Under the pieces are notes generated by a model, which ran no database searches, was not told the DNA's origin, and saw nothing but the letters and a program-made list of their open reading frames with translations. Source: Branchiostoma floridae (Eukaryota; Chordata; Leptocardii; Amphioxiformes; Branchiostomatidae). From it: a DNA stretch of 48,931 nt. Position 1 is the stretch's first letter; every line of letters starts with the position of its first letter. Below, piece by piece: positions 1 to 10,014 of the stretch. Where the stretch lies: assembly GCF_000003815.2 (NCBI RefSeq), contig NC_049982.1:9368717-9417647 (forward strand). The letters run 5' to 3'. A program made the translations under genes and the position numbers.

Positions 1-2984
1 GAACCGCAAATGGCTCATGTGGGTCTTCAGATCGATATTTGCATGAAACCGAACCTTTTTATGGTCTGAATTTGAAACTACTAAAGATATTCATTACATA
101 AAAGTAAGTTTGTTAAGCAGCAGACAGTTCAGCACCATGGACGGCACCATACAATGCTATTTGAAGGCTCCACGTTATTTGTACACGATCTGTCCGTTGG
201 GGGCGTTTATCATGGATATAGTAGATTGCACCAGGAACGAGTTCCGATAAATTACGTTTGACCTTTCATTCTGTAACCTTATGTGTGGCGATACAGAAGG
301 CATGACCCTGCATGGTAAGTATAACGTAAGATTAATGTACAGTACCAGCCTCCTAAACCAGGCTTGAAGGATGAACGAAACAAACAAAGACAGACTCGAT
401 TAACAGAAATTTTGTATCATCTTGTGAGCAAGAACAACCTTCTTAGCATTCCTCAATTGTTCCCCAATCAATTCGTGATGACTTCTTTTTCGTCTGTCAT
501 GTTCGAGGAAGACCTGACCTCATGTTCGCAGAGAAAGCAAGTAAGATTTGCTTGGAAACGAGAATGGCCTCATGCACATATTTCTATTTATACTCGAAGT
601 TGCAACTGCGAGGTATTTTAGAAAACCATAATTAGAGATACTTCGGCAAATACCAAGTTTTATGGTAGTAGGTGCCTTCTCAATCCACGCAGGTACGCAA
701 AATATACACTATAGCTAAGGCTTCAATGTGAGATTTCAAACTGACACCGTCCACTCCCACAGAAACGTTTTACTCTAACCCGGTATAGTCCTGACACAAA
801 CAGGGAATTAGTCAGGCGGATTACTCGCGACATCCGTCACATCGCGACCGATCCATCACACACCGCGCGTATTGAACAGGGACCCTGCTCGGCCACAGGC
901 CTATCATCGTTATGGCGCTTTCCATTAGCGATGATTCCAGGAATCAATTCCAGGAGAGGGCTGTGTGTGCAGGACACGTACTCTCCAAGCAGACTTAGGC
1001 TCCGGCTGTTTCATTTAATGTTTTTAGTCGCTTTTATCGGGCTTTCTATTTCGTATTATATCTTGTTTTGACAATACAAAATAGAAAGCCCAACAAAAAT
1101 GACTAAAAAACCTTTAAATAAAACACCCCGAGCCTAACCTCTGCTTGGAGAGTACAGGACACGTACAGTTGGTAGGCAGGCGAGTGAGTGGTCCTACTGT
1201 AATAGAATGGGACACACTATAATTGTTAATTGCATTCCTCGTGCAATTTCCTTAGAGTTAGATAGCGCCGTACCATTCCTATAAATTTGTCGAATTGATA
1301 TTGTAACGGCTGTAATTTTTTGTGCTGATTTATTGAAAGTCGTTGGTCATTGAGGCTGTTGAGTCGATAAAGTCGAAACAGAATTCGAAGTTACATGTCA
1401 TACCTTTATGTCAAGATAAAGGCCAAAATGGATTTTGCATTAAATTTTGTTCTAATTAGCAACAATGAGAAGATTGACAAATACCGGCATCGGCACACAT
1501 AAAATTTTTAGTCTTTTTTCTTTATTGTATACGTAGGAAGTATATTTCATTCGCATAAATTCCACTTGACCCAATTCAATGTTAGAGAAATTTTGAAACT
1601 CAAGCTGATGTACTGACTGACAATAAACTGATTTTTAAACTCACCGGTAATATATACAAGTACCAGGCAAAATTAGACCCGGTCTTTCCTTTGTGTAACA
1701 GCACACCGACGTTAGAGAATAGATTAGGCTATATTTTTAAGCCCTGTTCTGATGTTCCAAATGCTAAGTCAATGTTAATGACACCACATGCAAGAACAAA
1801 CATCCTTCATGATCGATTACCGTTAGACCGGGCGCAGCCCTCTGTGACCCTTTGTACATTGTTCCTGATCGGTTTAAGCATGTTAGTTTCTTGTTCAATA
1901 CTTATATATATCAGATATGCATTCCTGAAGGATTACGATATCACGTATGTCCACATGGACAATGGGCAGCAGTTGGTGCAAATCTATCATCTTGTGCTAT
2001 ATTCGTTTCCCAACGTGTCTGTTATCTGGACCAGTAATAAGAATTGCCGTAAAAAGCCGGATTAGCTTGGAGATGCAGTTTTTAGCATTCCGGTACACTG
2101 TTGAAAACAGTCTTAGGCATGAACGTTAAATTTGACTACACTGATATCATACTAAAAAAAATAATAAGTTCAAATGTTGTATGCAATTGCAAGGCAAGTA
2201 TAGAATATCACCTATACCAACTTCCGAATTAAGACAGAATATACAGCGCTCACTAGATTATCCCTTTTGTACCATTACTCACGGTTCAAACATACCTTCT
2301 TGGACGTCTTCAGATGTAGCAGTTTACGCCATCTATCCAGGATTACAAACGGCTGTCCTTTTTGGGATCGGACTGCGTAGTTGCGCGGCACCTTGTTACG
2401 GCTGTGTTCAAAGCGCGCGCCCAGTCTATAAACAACAACCTAGCTATCCACGACACACCCAGCTCGTGCCCCCGGCTCTAAGGACCGGCCCTCGCCGTGC
2501 GCTGCAACCGTCTGTGTCGAATTACGGATTCAAATCTCCCCAGCGCCCGGGCCTTGTCCGGTCCGATTCAATCACGCTACCAGGCCAAGCGTTAAAATTG
2601 GATAGTGCTGACCTTGCAGAACGACTCCAGACCAGGAGGGTGTTATGACTCTAATATTTCCTCTAGTTGATACCTTCAGCACAGCAGCACGGAGCGCAAT
2701 GAGACTGCATCAACCTTTTACTCTGTATCAATCCATAAAGCATGCAAAAATGCGCATAAATGGAATCATGGAATGGCTATGTAGAGAAAGAACTGCCACT
2801 GGCGTAAATGGAGATGTTTACGTCACCACACCAGTGAGTTGCAAAAGGAATCAGGAATTTAAGTAACCATTTTTTTTTTAAAGTTTTAAGGTCTTTGGAG
2901 ATCCGCCCCTTTATAAAACTATATTCAGGATATAGTAAAATTAAGTCGTTGCAACAAAGTTCGTGTTCTTATGATTATAATTAC
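1..2984. other. Intergenic; no supported gene
   Basis: Several open frames of 60-155 codons occur here, including a GC-rich one at 2181-2648, but none shows a recognisable domain, a signal peptide or convincing splice partners. The GC-rich stretch at about 2390-2640 could be a promoter or first exon of something outside the window. The only structured item I can support is the palindromic element at 979-1154. Confidence 0.5.
979..1154. mobile_element. Palindromic MITE with 9-bp target site duplication
   Basis: This 176-bp element is almost entirely one inverted repeat. It starts TACTCTCCAAGCAGA and ends in the complement (CTGCTTGGAGAGTA), with arms of about 75 bp around a short AT-rich loop near 1050-1075. 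It is bounded by a perfect direct repeat CAGGACACG at 970-978 and 1155-1163. A 9-bp duplication is typical of Mutator-like DNA transposons, so a non-autonomous MULE-type MITE is the best reading. It encodes no protein. A damaged relative lies at 41331-41456. Confidence 0.75.
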
Positions 2985-3250
2985 ACATGAAAGATACTAC
3001 GTCAAAAGACGTGTTATTTGAAGAACAATAACCGGGTTATACCTGGGATTGTCCAAAATCTTGGATTTTTCCCAATGACATCAAATTAGCAGAAATTCTC
3101 AAATCGCAAAAGATGCTTCTGATGTTCACAAAACAAACACTTGTGAGGTCATAAGAAAATCGGGAGACTAGATTGTCCAAGCCGAAATTGCTAAATGATA
3201 TGCCTGACAGACACCCGTTGCCATGGCAGCACAAAAATGATGACTATACT

Positions 3251-3479
3251 TACGCCAAAAATAGTTACTCAAGCAACTGGATATGGTTTTGAAACGGTCA
3301 GACGTTTCGGATAGAATCCACTATCCTTCGTCAGTGACACTGAAGAGATCTGGAAGAAACAGGTCTTTTATACTCTAACTATGAATGAAGACAATTTCAG
3401 ATGTCCAATAGGAAAGGTTGTTAGACAATTCAGACTGAAGACAATTTGGATTCCAAAGAAAACAAAGCTAAGCCAAAGT
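3251..3479 (-). repeat. Inverted arm 1 of the retroelement (pseudo-LTR)
   Basis: This is the reverse complement of 3976-4205 over about 229 bp with very few differences. It holds the - strand copy of the hammerhead-like motif near 3296-3342. Arms of this length and identity would fold into a long hairpin if transcribed together. Confidence 0.85.
3296..3342 (-). ncRNA. Hammerhead-ribozyme-like motif (copy 1)
   Basis: Read on the - strand the order is GTCA, CTGACGA, a 6-bp helix GGATAG/CTATCC closing a TGGATT loop, then GAAACGTC and TGAC. That is the core order of a type I hammerhead with a minimal stem III (ACGT, which can pair between two copies) and a GUC cleavage triplet; GTCA/TGAC supplies the base of stem I. 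One adenine lies between the CUGANGA box and helix II, which departs from the textbook core. Minimal type I hammerheads are known from Penelope-like elements. Activity is inferred, not shown. Confidence 0.55.
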
Positions 3480-3481
3480 CG

Positions 3482-3634
3482 AATGCTTGACTCAAGTACA
3501 GCAAAATTCCGTAGTTGTTTGTGCCTGCGGCATACTGCAGCTGCTTACATAAAAGACTGGCGTGACGCTCGAGCTCGTTGCAATCTATCAGTATCGCGTC
3601 ACAAAACACGTATGAATTAGTCTAGAGATTCGCA
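3482..3634 (-). repeat. 153-bp inverted copy of the flank at 4727-4879
   Basis: This block inside the retroelement remnant is the reverse complement of 4727-4879, with two mismatches that I can count in 153 positions. The source block belongs to the upstream flank of the LRR-Ig gene, because its diverged counterpart sits at about 9244-9400 in unit 2. So the inserted element carries a recently copied piece of host flank. Confidence 0.85.
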
Positions 3635-3895
3635 AACCGAAGGCCAACGGCTACTCTTCTGCTATTTTTAACCACCTAGAACACAACCAAGGACATTCCT
3701 TCAACCTCCAATCTACCGACATCCTAGACCGTGAAGCCCACTGGTTTGAACGGGGTGTTAGAGAGGCCATATATGAGAGAATATACAATCCCACCCTCAG
3801 CAGAAAAGGGGGGCTGCGAATGGAACTTTCCGGCACTTGGGACATAGCACTCCCCCCCCCCCCCGCCAACAAAACTTTTAGCTCCTGTAACTAAA
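3611..3895 (+). pseudogene. GIY-YIG-like C-terminal fragment of a Penelope-like element
   Basis: The frame running through 3641-3895 encodes a segment with HLEHNQGHSFNL, then ILDREAHWFERGVREAIYER, then NPTLSRKGGLR. The pattern DRE-x-x-WFERGV-x-EAIY followed by P-x-L-x-R-GGLR is what I know from the endonuclease end of Penelope-like retroelements. There is no start codon, no reverse transcriptase domain, and a C-tract near 3851-3864 may have shifted the last residues before the TAA near 3895. It is a decayed fragment with no expected function. Confidence 0.65.
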
Positions 3896-3975
3896 ACAAC
3901 AGGAGCTAATTGACTCATTTGCATTAACTGTGTCTTAGCCTTGCTATCCTTTGAAATCCAAATTGTCTTCAGCTT

Positions 3976-4205
3976 GACTTTGGCTTAGCTTTGTTTTCTT
4001 TGGAATCCAAATTGTCTTCAGTCTGAATTGTCTAACAACCTTTCCTATTGGACATCTGAAATTGTCTTCATTCATAGTTAGAGTATAAAAGACCTGTTTC
4101 TTCCAGATCTCTTCAGTGTCACTGACGAAGGATAGTGGATTCTATCCGAAACGTCTGACCGTTTCAAAACCATATCCAGTTGCTTGAGTAACTATTTTTG
4201 GCGTA
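3976..4205 (+). repeat. Inverted arm 2 of the retroelement (pseudo-LTR)
   Basis: This arm is the complement of 3251-3479 and lies downstream of the GIY-YIG-like fragment in the same orientation as that fragment, as expected for a 3' pseudo-LTR. It contains the + strand hammerhead-like motif near 4115-4160. Confidence 0.85.
4115..4160 (+). ncRNA. Hammerhead-ribozyme-like motif (copy 2)
   Basis: This is the same motif as at 3296-3342 but on the + strand: GTCA, CTGACGA (4122-4128), helix GGATAG/CTATCC with a TGGATT loop, GAAAC, GTC, TGAC. The motif appears identical in both copies. Whether it cleaves is not known from sequence. Confidence 0.55.
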
Positions 4206-5379
4206 TCTTATTACCTGGATGTCTAACCTACATCGACGATGACAATACTTTATTTATCATTATGACACTGTCCCCGGAGAAGCCAAAAAAGAAGTCAACA
4301 GGTTTGATAGTTATAACTTAAGCCGCCCAGACATGGAAGTTACCGCGGCCCAACCACCCGCTTCTCGTCTAAATAGGATTAATAGTAATAATGATTGATA
4401 ATATTTCATATTACAGTTTCGTCCTTTTTATGTATCATTTTGGAGTGCTCTATATAGGTCATCTATGCACGTACGTCTTGGATCTGCCTCGTTGGTCCGA
4501 AAAGGAGGATAATCTGCAGGAATAACATTTTTTTTAATTTTCCTAACATCTAGACTAGACTAAAGGGCATGTGTTTGCTACGTGACAGTTTGCTGCGAGC
4601 CATACATTAATTAGTCTTTTAATGTTTTCCATCGGCCTTCTACGCGAGTCTCTAGACCAATGAAAACCAGGGGTACCTAAGGAGTCTAGTCTGGGCAAGG
4701 ATATCATTTTTTTTCATCGACCCACATGCGAATCTCTAGACTAATTCATACGTGTTTTGTGACGTGATACTGATAGATTGCAACGAGCTCGAGCGTCACG
4801 CCAGTCTTTTATGTAAGCAGCTGCATTATGCCGCAGGCACAAACAACTACGGAATTTTGCTGTACTTGAGTCAAGCATTTAGCAGATCCCCGGTTTTGGC
4901 AGTTCGTGTTGCCTCTTGTGTTTTATTGCACCTGGACAGCGCCACGTACCACTGTAGTGTGCGGACCGATGTTGCCAGGCGCAGCTCGGTAGAAGGTACA
5001 AAGACTAAAGTAGTCTGTAGATGTAGAGGGTTGCTATCCACTGTGTCTGTGTCCTTCCACCGCATTTACCTCCCAAGTGAAGCAAGGTACAATTTTTTAC
5101 ACCTGTATGGAGTGAGGAAAGTCGTGTTGAGTGCCTGTCACATTGGCAAACATCGGTGGCATATCAGGGGACTCAAAACCACGACTTCTGGCCTATGGGC
5201 CTAACACCCTAACCGTTACGATAACAAGGCGCCTGATATCAGTCACTAGTCCATGTACATCTGACGTTAAACGGAGAACAGACAGCACGTCCTCGTATAA
5301 GTGGCGGTTTTGATTTCAGGCTAAATAGAATCACTTCCAGCAATCTACCTGGCAGTGCGTACCAACTTATGTCATCAAC

Positions 5380-7101
5380 ATGAAAGTGTCTTTCCTACTT
5401 CTGCTTCTTTGCCTGGCACCCTTCGAATTCGCTGTATCTTTCGAAACTTGTGCCCACTTAAACCACTGCATCTGTGTAAAAACGGGCACATCTTTCCACG
5501 TAAGGTGTGGTGAAACATCAAATCATATCTTTACAAGTGTCCCATCACCATTACCATCGAACGTAAGTCAACTTTTCATATTTCTACAAGCAATCAAGTC
5601 AATAACACCGGAGGACTTTCCATCGCTACCTCATCTGGAAGCAATCACGATAAAACGATGTCAAGTGAAGGAACTCCTTCCGATGTGCTTTCAACATCTC
5701 CAGAGTCTCATTCAGCTACAAATTCCACACAACAGCATTCAGCATCTTCAAGCTAAGACTTTCTGGGGTCTAAAAAGTTTGAACGATTTGAACCTGCGGG
5801 ACAACATTATTGATTATATTGACAGGGAAGCTTTTGTTGGGCTTCAAGATCTGCGTCATCTGTGTCTGGATAGAAATGATCTCAAGCGCATACCGCTTGC
5901 ACTGAGTTTCCTTCCAAAATTGAAATTTGTGTCTTTCGAGAAGAATGCTAATATGCATCTTTTCCCTGCCGATTTGTGGCAAATTAAGCACATTTTCTCG
6001 GTAACAATTCAGCAAACTGCCGCTATCTGTGACTGCAAACTGTGGGGATATCGACAATGGCTTGAAGGCAAGTTAACATCGAAAGCATGGGACATTCGTT
6101 GTGCTAACACACAGGAGAGGAAACTGAGAGACACTCCCTTGGAAGACCTTCGATGTCAGGCACCCATCATCAAAGTATTCCCCGGAAACCAGACCGCGAG
6201 AGTGGGCGATGACCTATCCTTCACCTGCCAAGCAGACTGTCTGGAGGGACTCCGTTTTACCTGGCTACAGACAAACCGTAACACTTCGAATTGGTCGGTT
6301 GAAACCTGGAAACTGGAGGACTTGTTCCGCGAAAACACACAGGGATTTTTCTCTCATTACAACAGAAGCTGTGTTTCAGTTTTGCGGCTCAGGCGAGTTT
6401 CAGTGCACGATGCAGGCAGCTATACCTGCCAGGTTACAGCGCCGCACATGCCCAGTGGAAACAACACCACCTTCTTGACCGTGGACGATTCTTACAATGT
6501 CGTGTCAGCCGTCTCAGAGCTCGTGTCTTACAACACGACTTCAAACTTGCGGCAGAAAGACGACAAAATAATCACGCCGGCTCGCCCAAGTATTGACTAC
6601 ATTTATCTGTTACCATCTCATGACGAAAACAGTCTCATTGTTCAACCCGTTACCCTGCACATTATTGTTACAGTCGTGTGCAGCCATGTGGTAACTATGA
6701 TAGTTATTGCCTCTGTGTTGTTTCTTTGTTCGCTAAAGCGCAACAGGCGGCTGAAAAACGTTGCTGAAATGTCTGACTTCAAAGGCGTTAAAGCAGCCAT
6801 CATACAATCGGGACTACAAGCATCTGCTGTATCTTTAACACAGGCTTCAGTTCTTACCGTGTTTTCCAACATAATGAAGGACCAGACTATGAGAATGACA
6901 ATGAAGTCGGTTGTACAAATATGGCAAATGACTATGAGACGATTCCAGACTACTACCACGCACAAGCAGAGTTGGATTTGGTTCAAAACCCTACAACAAC
7001 AGAAGACAACATTGAGAACCACCAGTATGAAACCATCCCGGACTATGTCAATGCTCACATGGAGGGGGGTGCCATCAAGGCACGCTAGGAAACTGTGTTA
7101 G
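5380..7101 (+). CDS. LRR-Ig single-pass membrane receptor, copy A, frameshifted tail
   Basis: Intronless frame of 573 residues. In order: signal peptide (about 1-20, ending AVS before FETCAHL); cysteine-rich LRR N-cap (CAHLNHCICV); about six leucine-rich repeats (residues ~65-205); LRR C-cap starting CDCKLWGYRQW; one Ig domain (FTCQADC ... YTCQV); a stalk with several N-glycosylation sequons; a membrane span at about 425-450; then basic SLKRNRRLK. This is the design of an LRRIG-type cell-surface recognition or adhesion receptor; the ligand is unknown. Against copy B, one T is missing in the run at 6834-6836, so from about residue 485 the tail is read in another frame and contains no tyrosine. 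In the ancestral frame a TAG would follow at 7086-7088. The receptor may be a decoy, or the gene may be starting to decay. Confidence 0.85.
   Translation: MKVSFLLLLLCLAPFEFAVSFETCAHLNHCICVKTGTSFHVRCGETSNHIFTSVPSPLPSNVSQLFIFLQAIKSITPEDFPSLPHLEAITIKRCQVKELLPMCFQHLQSLIQLQIPHNSIQHLQAKTFWGLKSLNDLNLRDNIIDYIDREAFVGLQDLRHLCLDRNDLKRIPLALSFLPKLKFVSFEKNANMHLFPADLWQIKHIFSVTIQQTAAICDCKLWGYRQWLEGKLTSKAWDIRCANTQERKLRDTPLEDLRCQAPIIKVFPGNQTARVGDDLSFTCQADCLEGLRFTWLQTNRNTSNWSVETWKLEDLFRENTQGFFSHYNRSCVSVLRLRRVSVHDAGSYTCQVTAPHMPSGNNTTFLTVDDSYNVVSAVSELVSYNTTSNLRQKDDKIITPARPSIDYIYLLPSHDENSLIVQPVTLHIIVTVVCSHVVTMIVIASVLFLCSLKRNRRLKNVAEMSDFKGVKAAIIQSGLQASAVSLTQASVLTVFSNIMKDQTMRMTMKSVVQIWQMTMRRFQTTTTHKQSWIWFKTLQQQKTTLRTTSMKPSRTMSMLTWRGVPSRHARKLC
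6834..6836 (+). other. One-base deletion causing the copy A tail frameshift
   Basis: Copy A reads CTTTAAC where copy B (near 11462-11468) reads CTTTTAAC. Downstream nucleotides remain clearly homologous in both copies, so this is a frame change and not a different exon. An assembly or base-calling error in a T run is the main alternative. Confidence 0.8.
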
Positions 7102-7816
7102 ATCTAGAGTTACACAGTCAGAACAAATGTCACAATCGTCCAACTATAATGGTGAACGATGTGGTGGTCTACTCAGAATCCCGGGGAAACTAGTAAGGTC
7201 ATTAAATACGTCTGTTTATGACATCGCAGCCGGTTTAAAATTCTTTCTGAGGTCACATGTCACCTAACAATAATCTGCTTAATCCTGAAAAAAATTGCCT
7301 CTAAATATTCGTGCTTAACCCTGCCAAAAGACGTCTTGTGATGTAGCCAGTGGCCACTAAGTAATAGTCATCTGAAACCAGTTAAACTCAAATGAACCCT
7401 ACGAATAGGTGAGTCAACCTTCTACTGGTGTTGTCAGACGCTATTAAATATGTACAGTATTTACAGTTACTTTGCTAAATAGCATTATGTTGACACGGTG
7501 CATTCTTTTAAGTTGCTATGTGAATGAAAATTCAATCAATTTTTAAAATCTGTTTAATGTTCATGTATTGTATTGTATCGACCGCCAATTCAAAATGTTG
7601 CAGATTAGGAAGCATTTAGAACGCTGTGTTTATTGAATTGCTGCAAATCATATCAATAGTATTTTAATCTTAAGGCTGTAAATTACATGTATAGTACTTT
7701 TTACTTTGTATTATTAATTGTATTTCCAAAGTCAGATTTTGACTCTGTCTTTGATTCTCACGTGAAAGGAGTGTACAATTAAGCCAAAAGGCTGCGAAAT
7801 GCTTCAGAATCTGTAA

Positions 7817-7822
7817 AATAAA
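7817..7822 (+). terminator. Poly(A) signal for LRR-Ig copy A
   Basis: AATAAA lies about 720 bases past the stop codon in an AT-rich 3' flank. It is the first canonical signal I see after this gene. Confidence 0.5.
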
Positions 7823-7860
7823 CCATTATTATCATTATCACTTTGCAAATGTCGCAAAAC

Positions 7861-7942
7861 AGCCGTCCCTCGAACACACGTGACACGATTTCATGGTCCA
7901 AAGGCAGGGTCACTCACTAACCACTGAACTACGCAGGCTACT
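7861..7942 (-). repeat. tRNA-derived SINE head, diverged (unit 1)
   Basis: On the - strand the sequence GTAGTTCAGTGGTTAGTGAG resembles a Pol III box A, and TGTTCGAGGGA about 45 bases on resembles a box B. The same segment recurs in unit 2 at 12122-12202 in better shape, so it was present before the duplication. Confidence 0.5.
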
Positions 7943-8189
7943 TCGGTAGCGGCTGTAAAAGCTCAGTGCGGCTCAGTAACCCCCAATCCCTCCCCCCCCT
8001 CCCCTGCAGTCCAGGACGTGGCACGTACAAGATGCAATTGGTCATGATTATTTCCATAAACAACATTTCTTCAAATTACCATGTCTTATGAATACATGTA
8101 TGAGTGTGACTGGTGGAAATCGGTACATGGTTCTGGTGGCTCTCGTGTTGCTGCATGTGTGGCCTAAACACCAAACCCAGACAATCATG

Positions 8190-8512
8190 CCATATATAAG
8201 GTGGGTTCGCACGTGCGTATATATTCAAGTCCGTATGAGGTCCGTATGGAAGTTTAAGCCTCTACCAGGCTCCACGGGTCGCTAGAAAGATTATATAAAT
8301 TGATAACATGCCAGTGGAACCAGTTGGTCGAAAACCATACTCCTCGGCCAGCTAACTCCTCTGGGGTGCTATGTGTCTATATTTCTATAATTTCTCCTAT
8401 TTTTCGAGCGACCTGTGGAACCTGTTATAGGCTAAGAACTTCATACGGACCTCATACGGACTTGAATATATACGCACGTGTGCGCCCGTACTATAATATA
8501 TATATACATATG
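8190..8512. mobile_element. Palindromic element at the junction of the two duplication units
   Basis: The arms at about 8208-8257 and 8438-8485 are near-perfect complements, each with CGTATATATTCAAGTCCG and GTATGAGGTCCGTATG, around a ~180-bp interior. TA-rich ends (CATATATA and TATATATACATATG) extend the terminal repeats. There is no coding content. It lies between the end of unit 1 homology and the start of unit 2 homology. Confidence 0.7.
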
Positions 8513-10014
8513 ACAACGTATTTATATGCCAAATACTACGTTAAAAGGGGGCTATTTACGGAGCAATAACCTGGTTATACCTGAGATGCTGATATGGTCC
8601 AAAATCTTGAATTTTGCCCAATGACGTCATCAAATTGGCAGAAATTCCCAAGGATGCTATTGATGCAAGAAAACAAGTGTGAGTTGACAAGAAAATTCGT
8701 TCAAGCCGAAATTGCTAAATGACATGCAGCCGTTTCCACGGCAGCACAAAAATGATGACTTTACTTCATTTATTATGATGACATTGTCACCTGAGAAGCC
8801 ACCAGAGAAGTCAACAGGTTTGATGCCGCCCAGACATGGAAGTTAGCGCAGCCCAACCACCCCTACCCCGCCTGAATAGGGTTCATAGCAAACAAATTCA
8901 TGCAGTTTTTATAATATTTCACATTGTAGTTTCATATTTTTTTGGATGTATCATATTGGAGTGCTCTATATAAGTCGTCTATAAGCTATTGACGGAATGC
9001 ACGTCTTGCATCTGCGTCCTTGGTCCGAAAAGAAGGGTAATCAATAGGAATGAATACCTTTTTTCATTGTCCTAAAATCTAGAGTAATAGACACGTGTTG
9101 GCAACGTGATAGTTTGCGGTGAGCTTTACGTTATTCTTTTATGTTTTCCATCGTCCTTTTACGCGGGTCTCTGGACCAATGAGCACCGGGGGTCCAAAAA
9201 GGAGTCTAATTTGAGCAAGAAAATAATTGTTTCATTGTCCTACAATGCAAATCTCTAGACTAATCTATACGTGTTTGGCGACGTGATAGTTTGCGACGAG
9301 CGTTACATTAGTCTTTACGTAAGTGTCTACAGTTTGCCGCAGGTACAAACAGAAGCTGTAGTTTGACGCAAGCACTAAAAGCTACTGTATTTTGCTGTTG
9401 GAACTCCTGTTCTTGGTTCAAGCATTCTGCAGATCCCCGGTTTTGGCAGTTCGTGTTGCCTCTATTGGTCTATTGCACCTGGACAGCACCACGTACCACT
9501 ACATAATGTGGACAGGAGTTGCCAGGCACCTCAGTAGAGGTAAAATGGTAAAAGTAGTCTCCTATACGTAGCCTTTTCGAGGCTGTAGATTGCTGCCCCT
9601 ACGGCCGGTGAGGCTATGGGACCGGTGAGGTGAGGTGAGAGTTGTAGTGGGTTGCTATCCACTGAGTCTAGAGCACGGTACTGACGCCAATCCCCCTTCT
9701 TTCACCGCCTTTTACCTCCCAAGTGAAGCAAGGTACCCATTTTTATAAAGTGATAAAAATCGAGCAAAGTGCCTGTCGCATGGGCACAACATCGGTGGCA
9801 TAGCCGGGGACTCAAAACCAAGACTTCAGGGCTCTGATGAGCCAAACACCCTAACCGTTACGCCGACAAGGCACCTGGTACTAGTCTCTGGTGCATGTAC
9901 ACCCTGCGTTGAACGGAGGACAGACAGCACGTATCAACGGTCAAAGTTTGTTTTCAAGCAAATAGAATCACTTCCAGCAATCTGCCTGCGTGCGTACCAA
10001 CACGTACGTACGTC

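Larger units (their letters stand above)
3251..4250 (+). mobile_element. Penelope-like retroelement remnant
   Basis: This ~1 kb insertion is present in duplication unit 1 and absent from the matching site in unit 2 (about 8763). The two ends carry near-identical inverted arms (3251-3479 and 3976-4205), each with a hammerhead-like motif. Between them lies a C-terminal GIY-YIG-endonuclease-like coding fragment reading to the right (3611-3895). That layout fits a 5'-truncated Penelope-like element with pseudo-LTR sequence at both ends, one inverted. Likely target duplication: GATGACTATACTT just before 3251 and GATGACAATACTT near 4237-4249, with one mismatch. Because unit 2 lacks it, the insertion probably came after the gene duplication. 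Confidence 0.7.
2985..8186 (+). repeat. Tandem segmental duplication, unit 1
   Basis: Unit 1 matches unit 2 (about 8520-12400) in order. The match begins around ACTACGT/ACTACGTTAAAAG (2996 and 8535), runs through the upstream flank, the LRR-Ig gene and its 3' flank including a tRNA-like SINE head, and fades near 8186 and 12402. The flanks look roughly 75-85% similar by eye, and parts of the gene are nearly identical. The main length difference is a retroelement insertion at about 3251-4250 that unit 2 lacks. Confidence 0.85.

Noticed and set aside
2181-2648. 155-codon open frame in a GC-rich stretch
   Set aside because: No domain, no signal peptide, odd composition, and no splice partners; GC-rich DNA keeps frames open by chance.
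3381-3620. 79-codon + strand frame inside the retroelement
   Set aside because: It crosses from the pseudo-LTR arm into the captured inverted flank, so it cannot be an original gene.
5770-6057. 95-codon - strand frame, and its twin at 10405-10692
   Set aside because: Antisense shadow of the LRR coding region; both copies have it because the LRR codons are shared.
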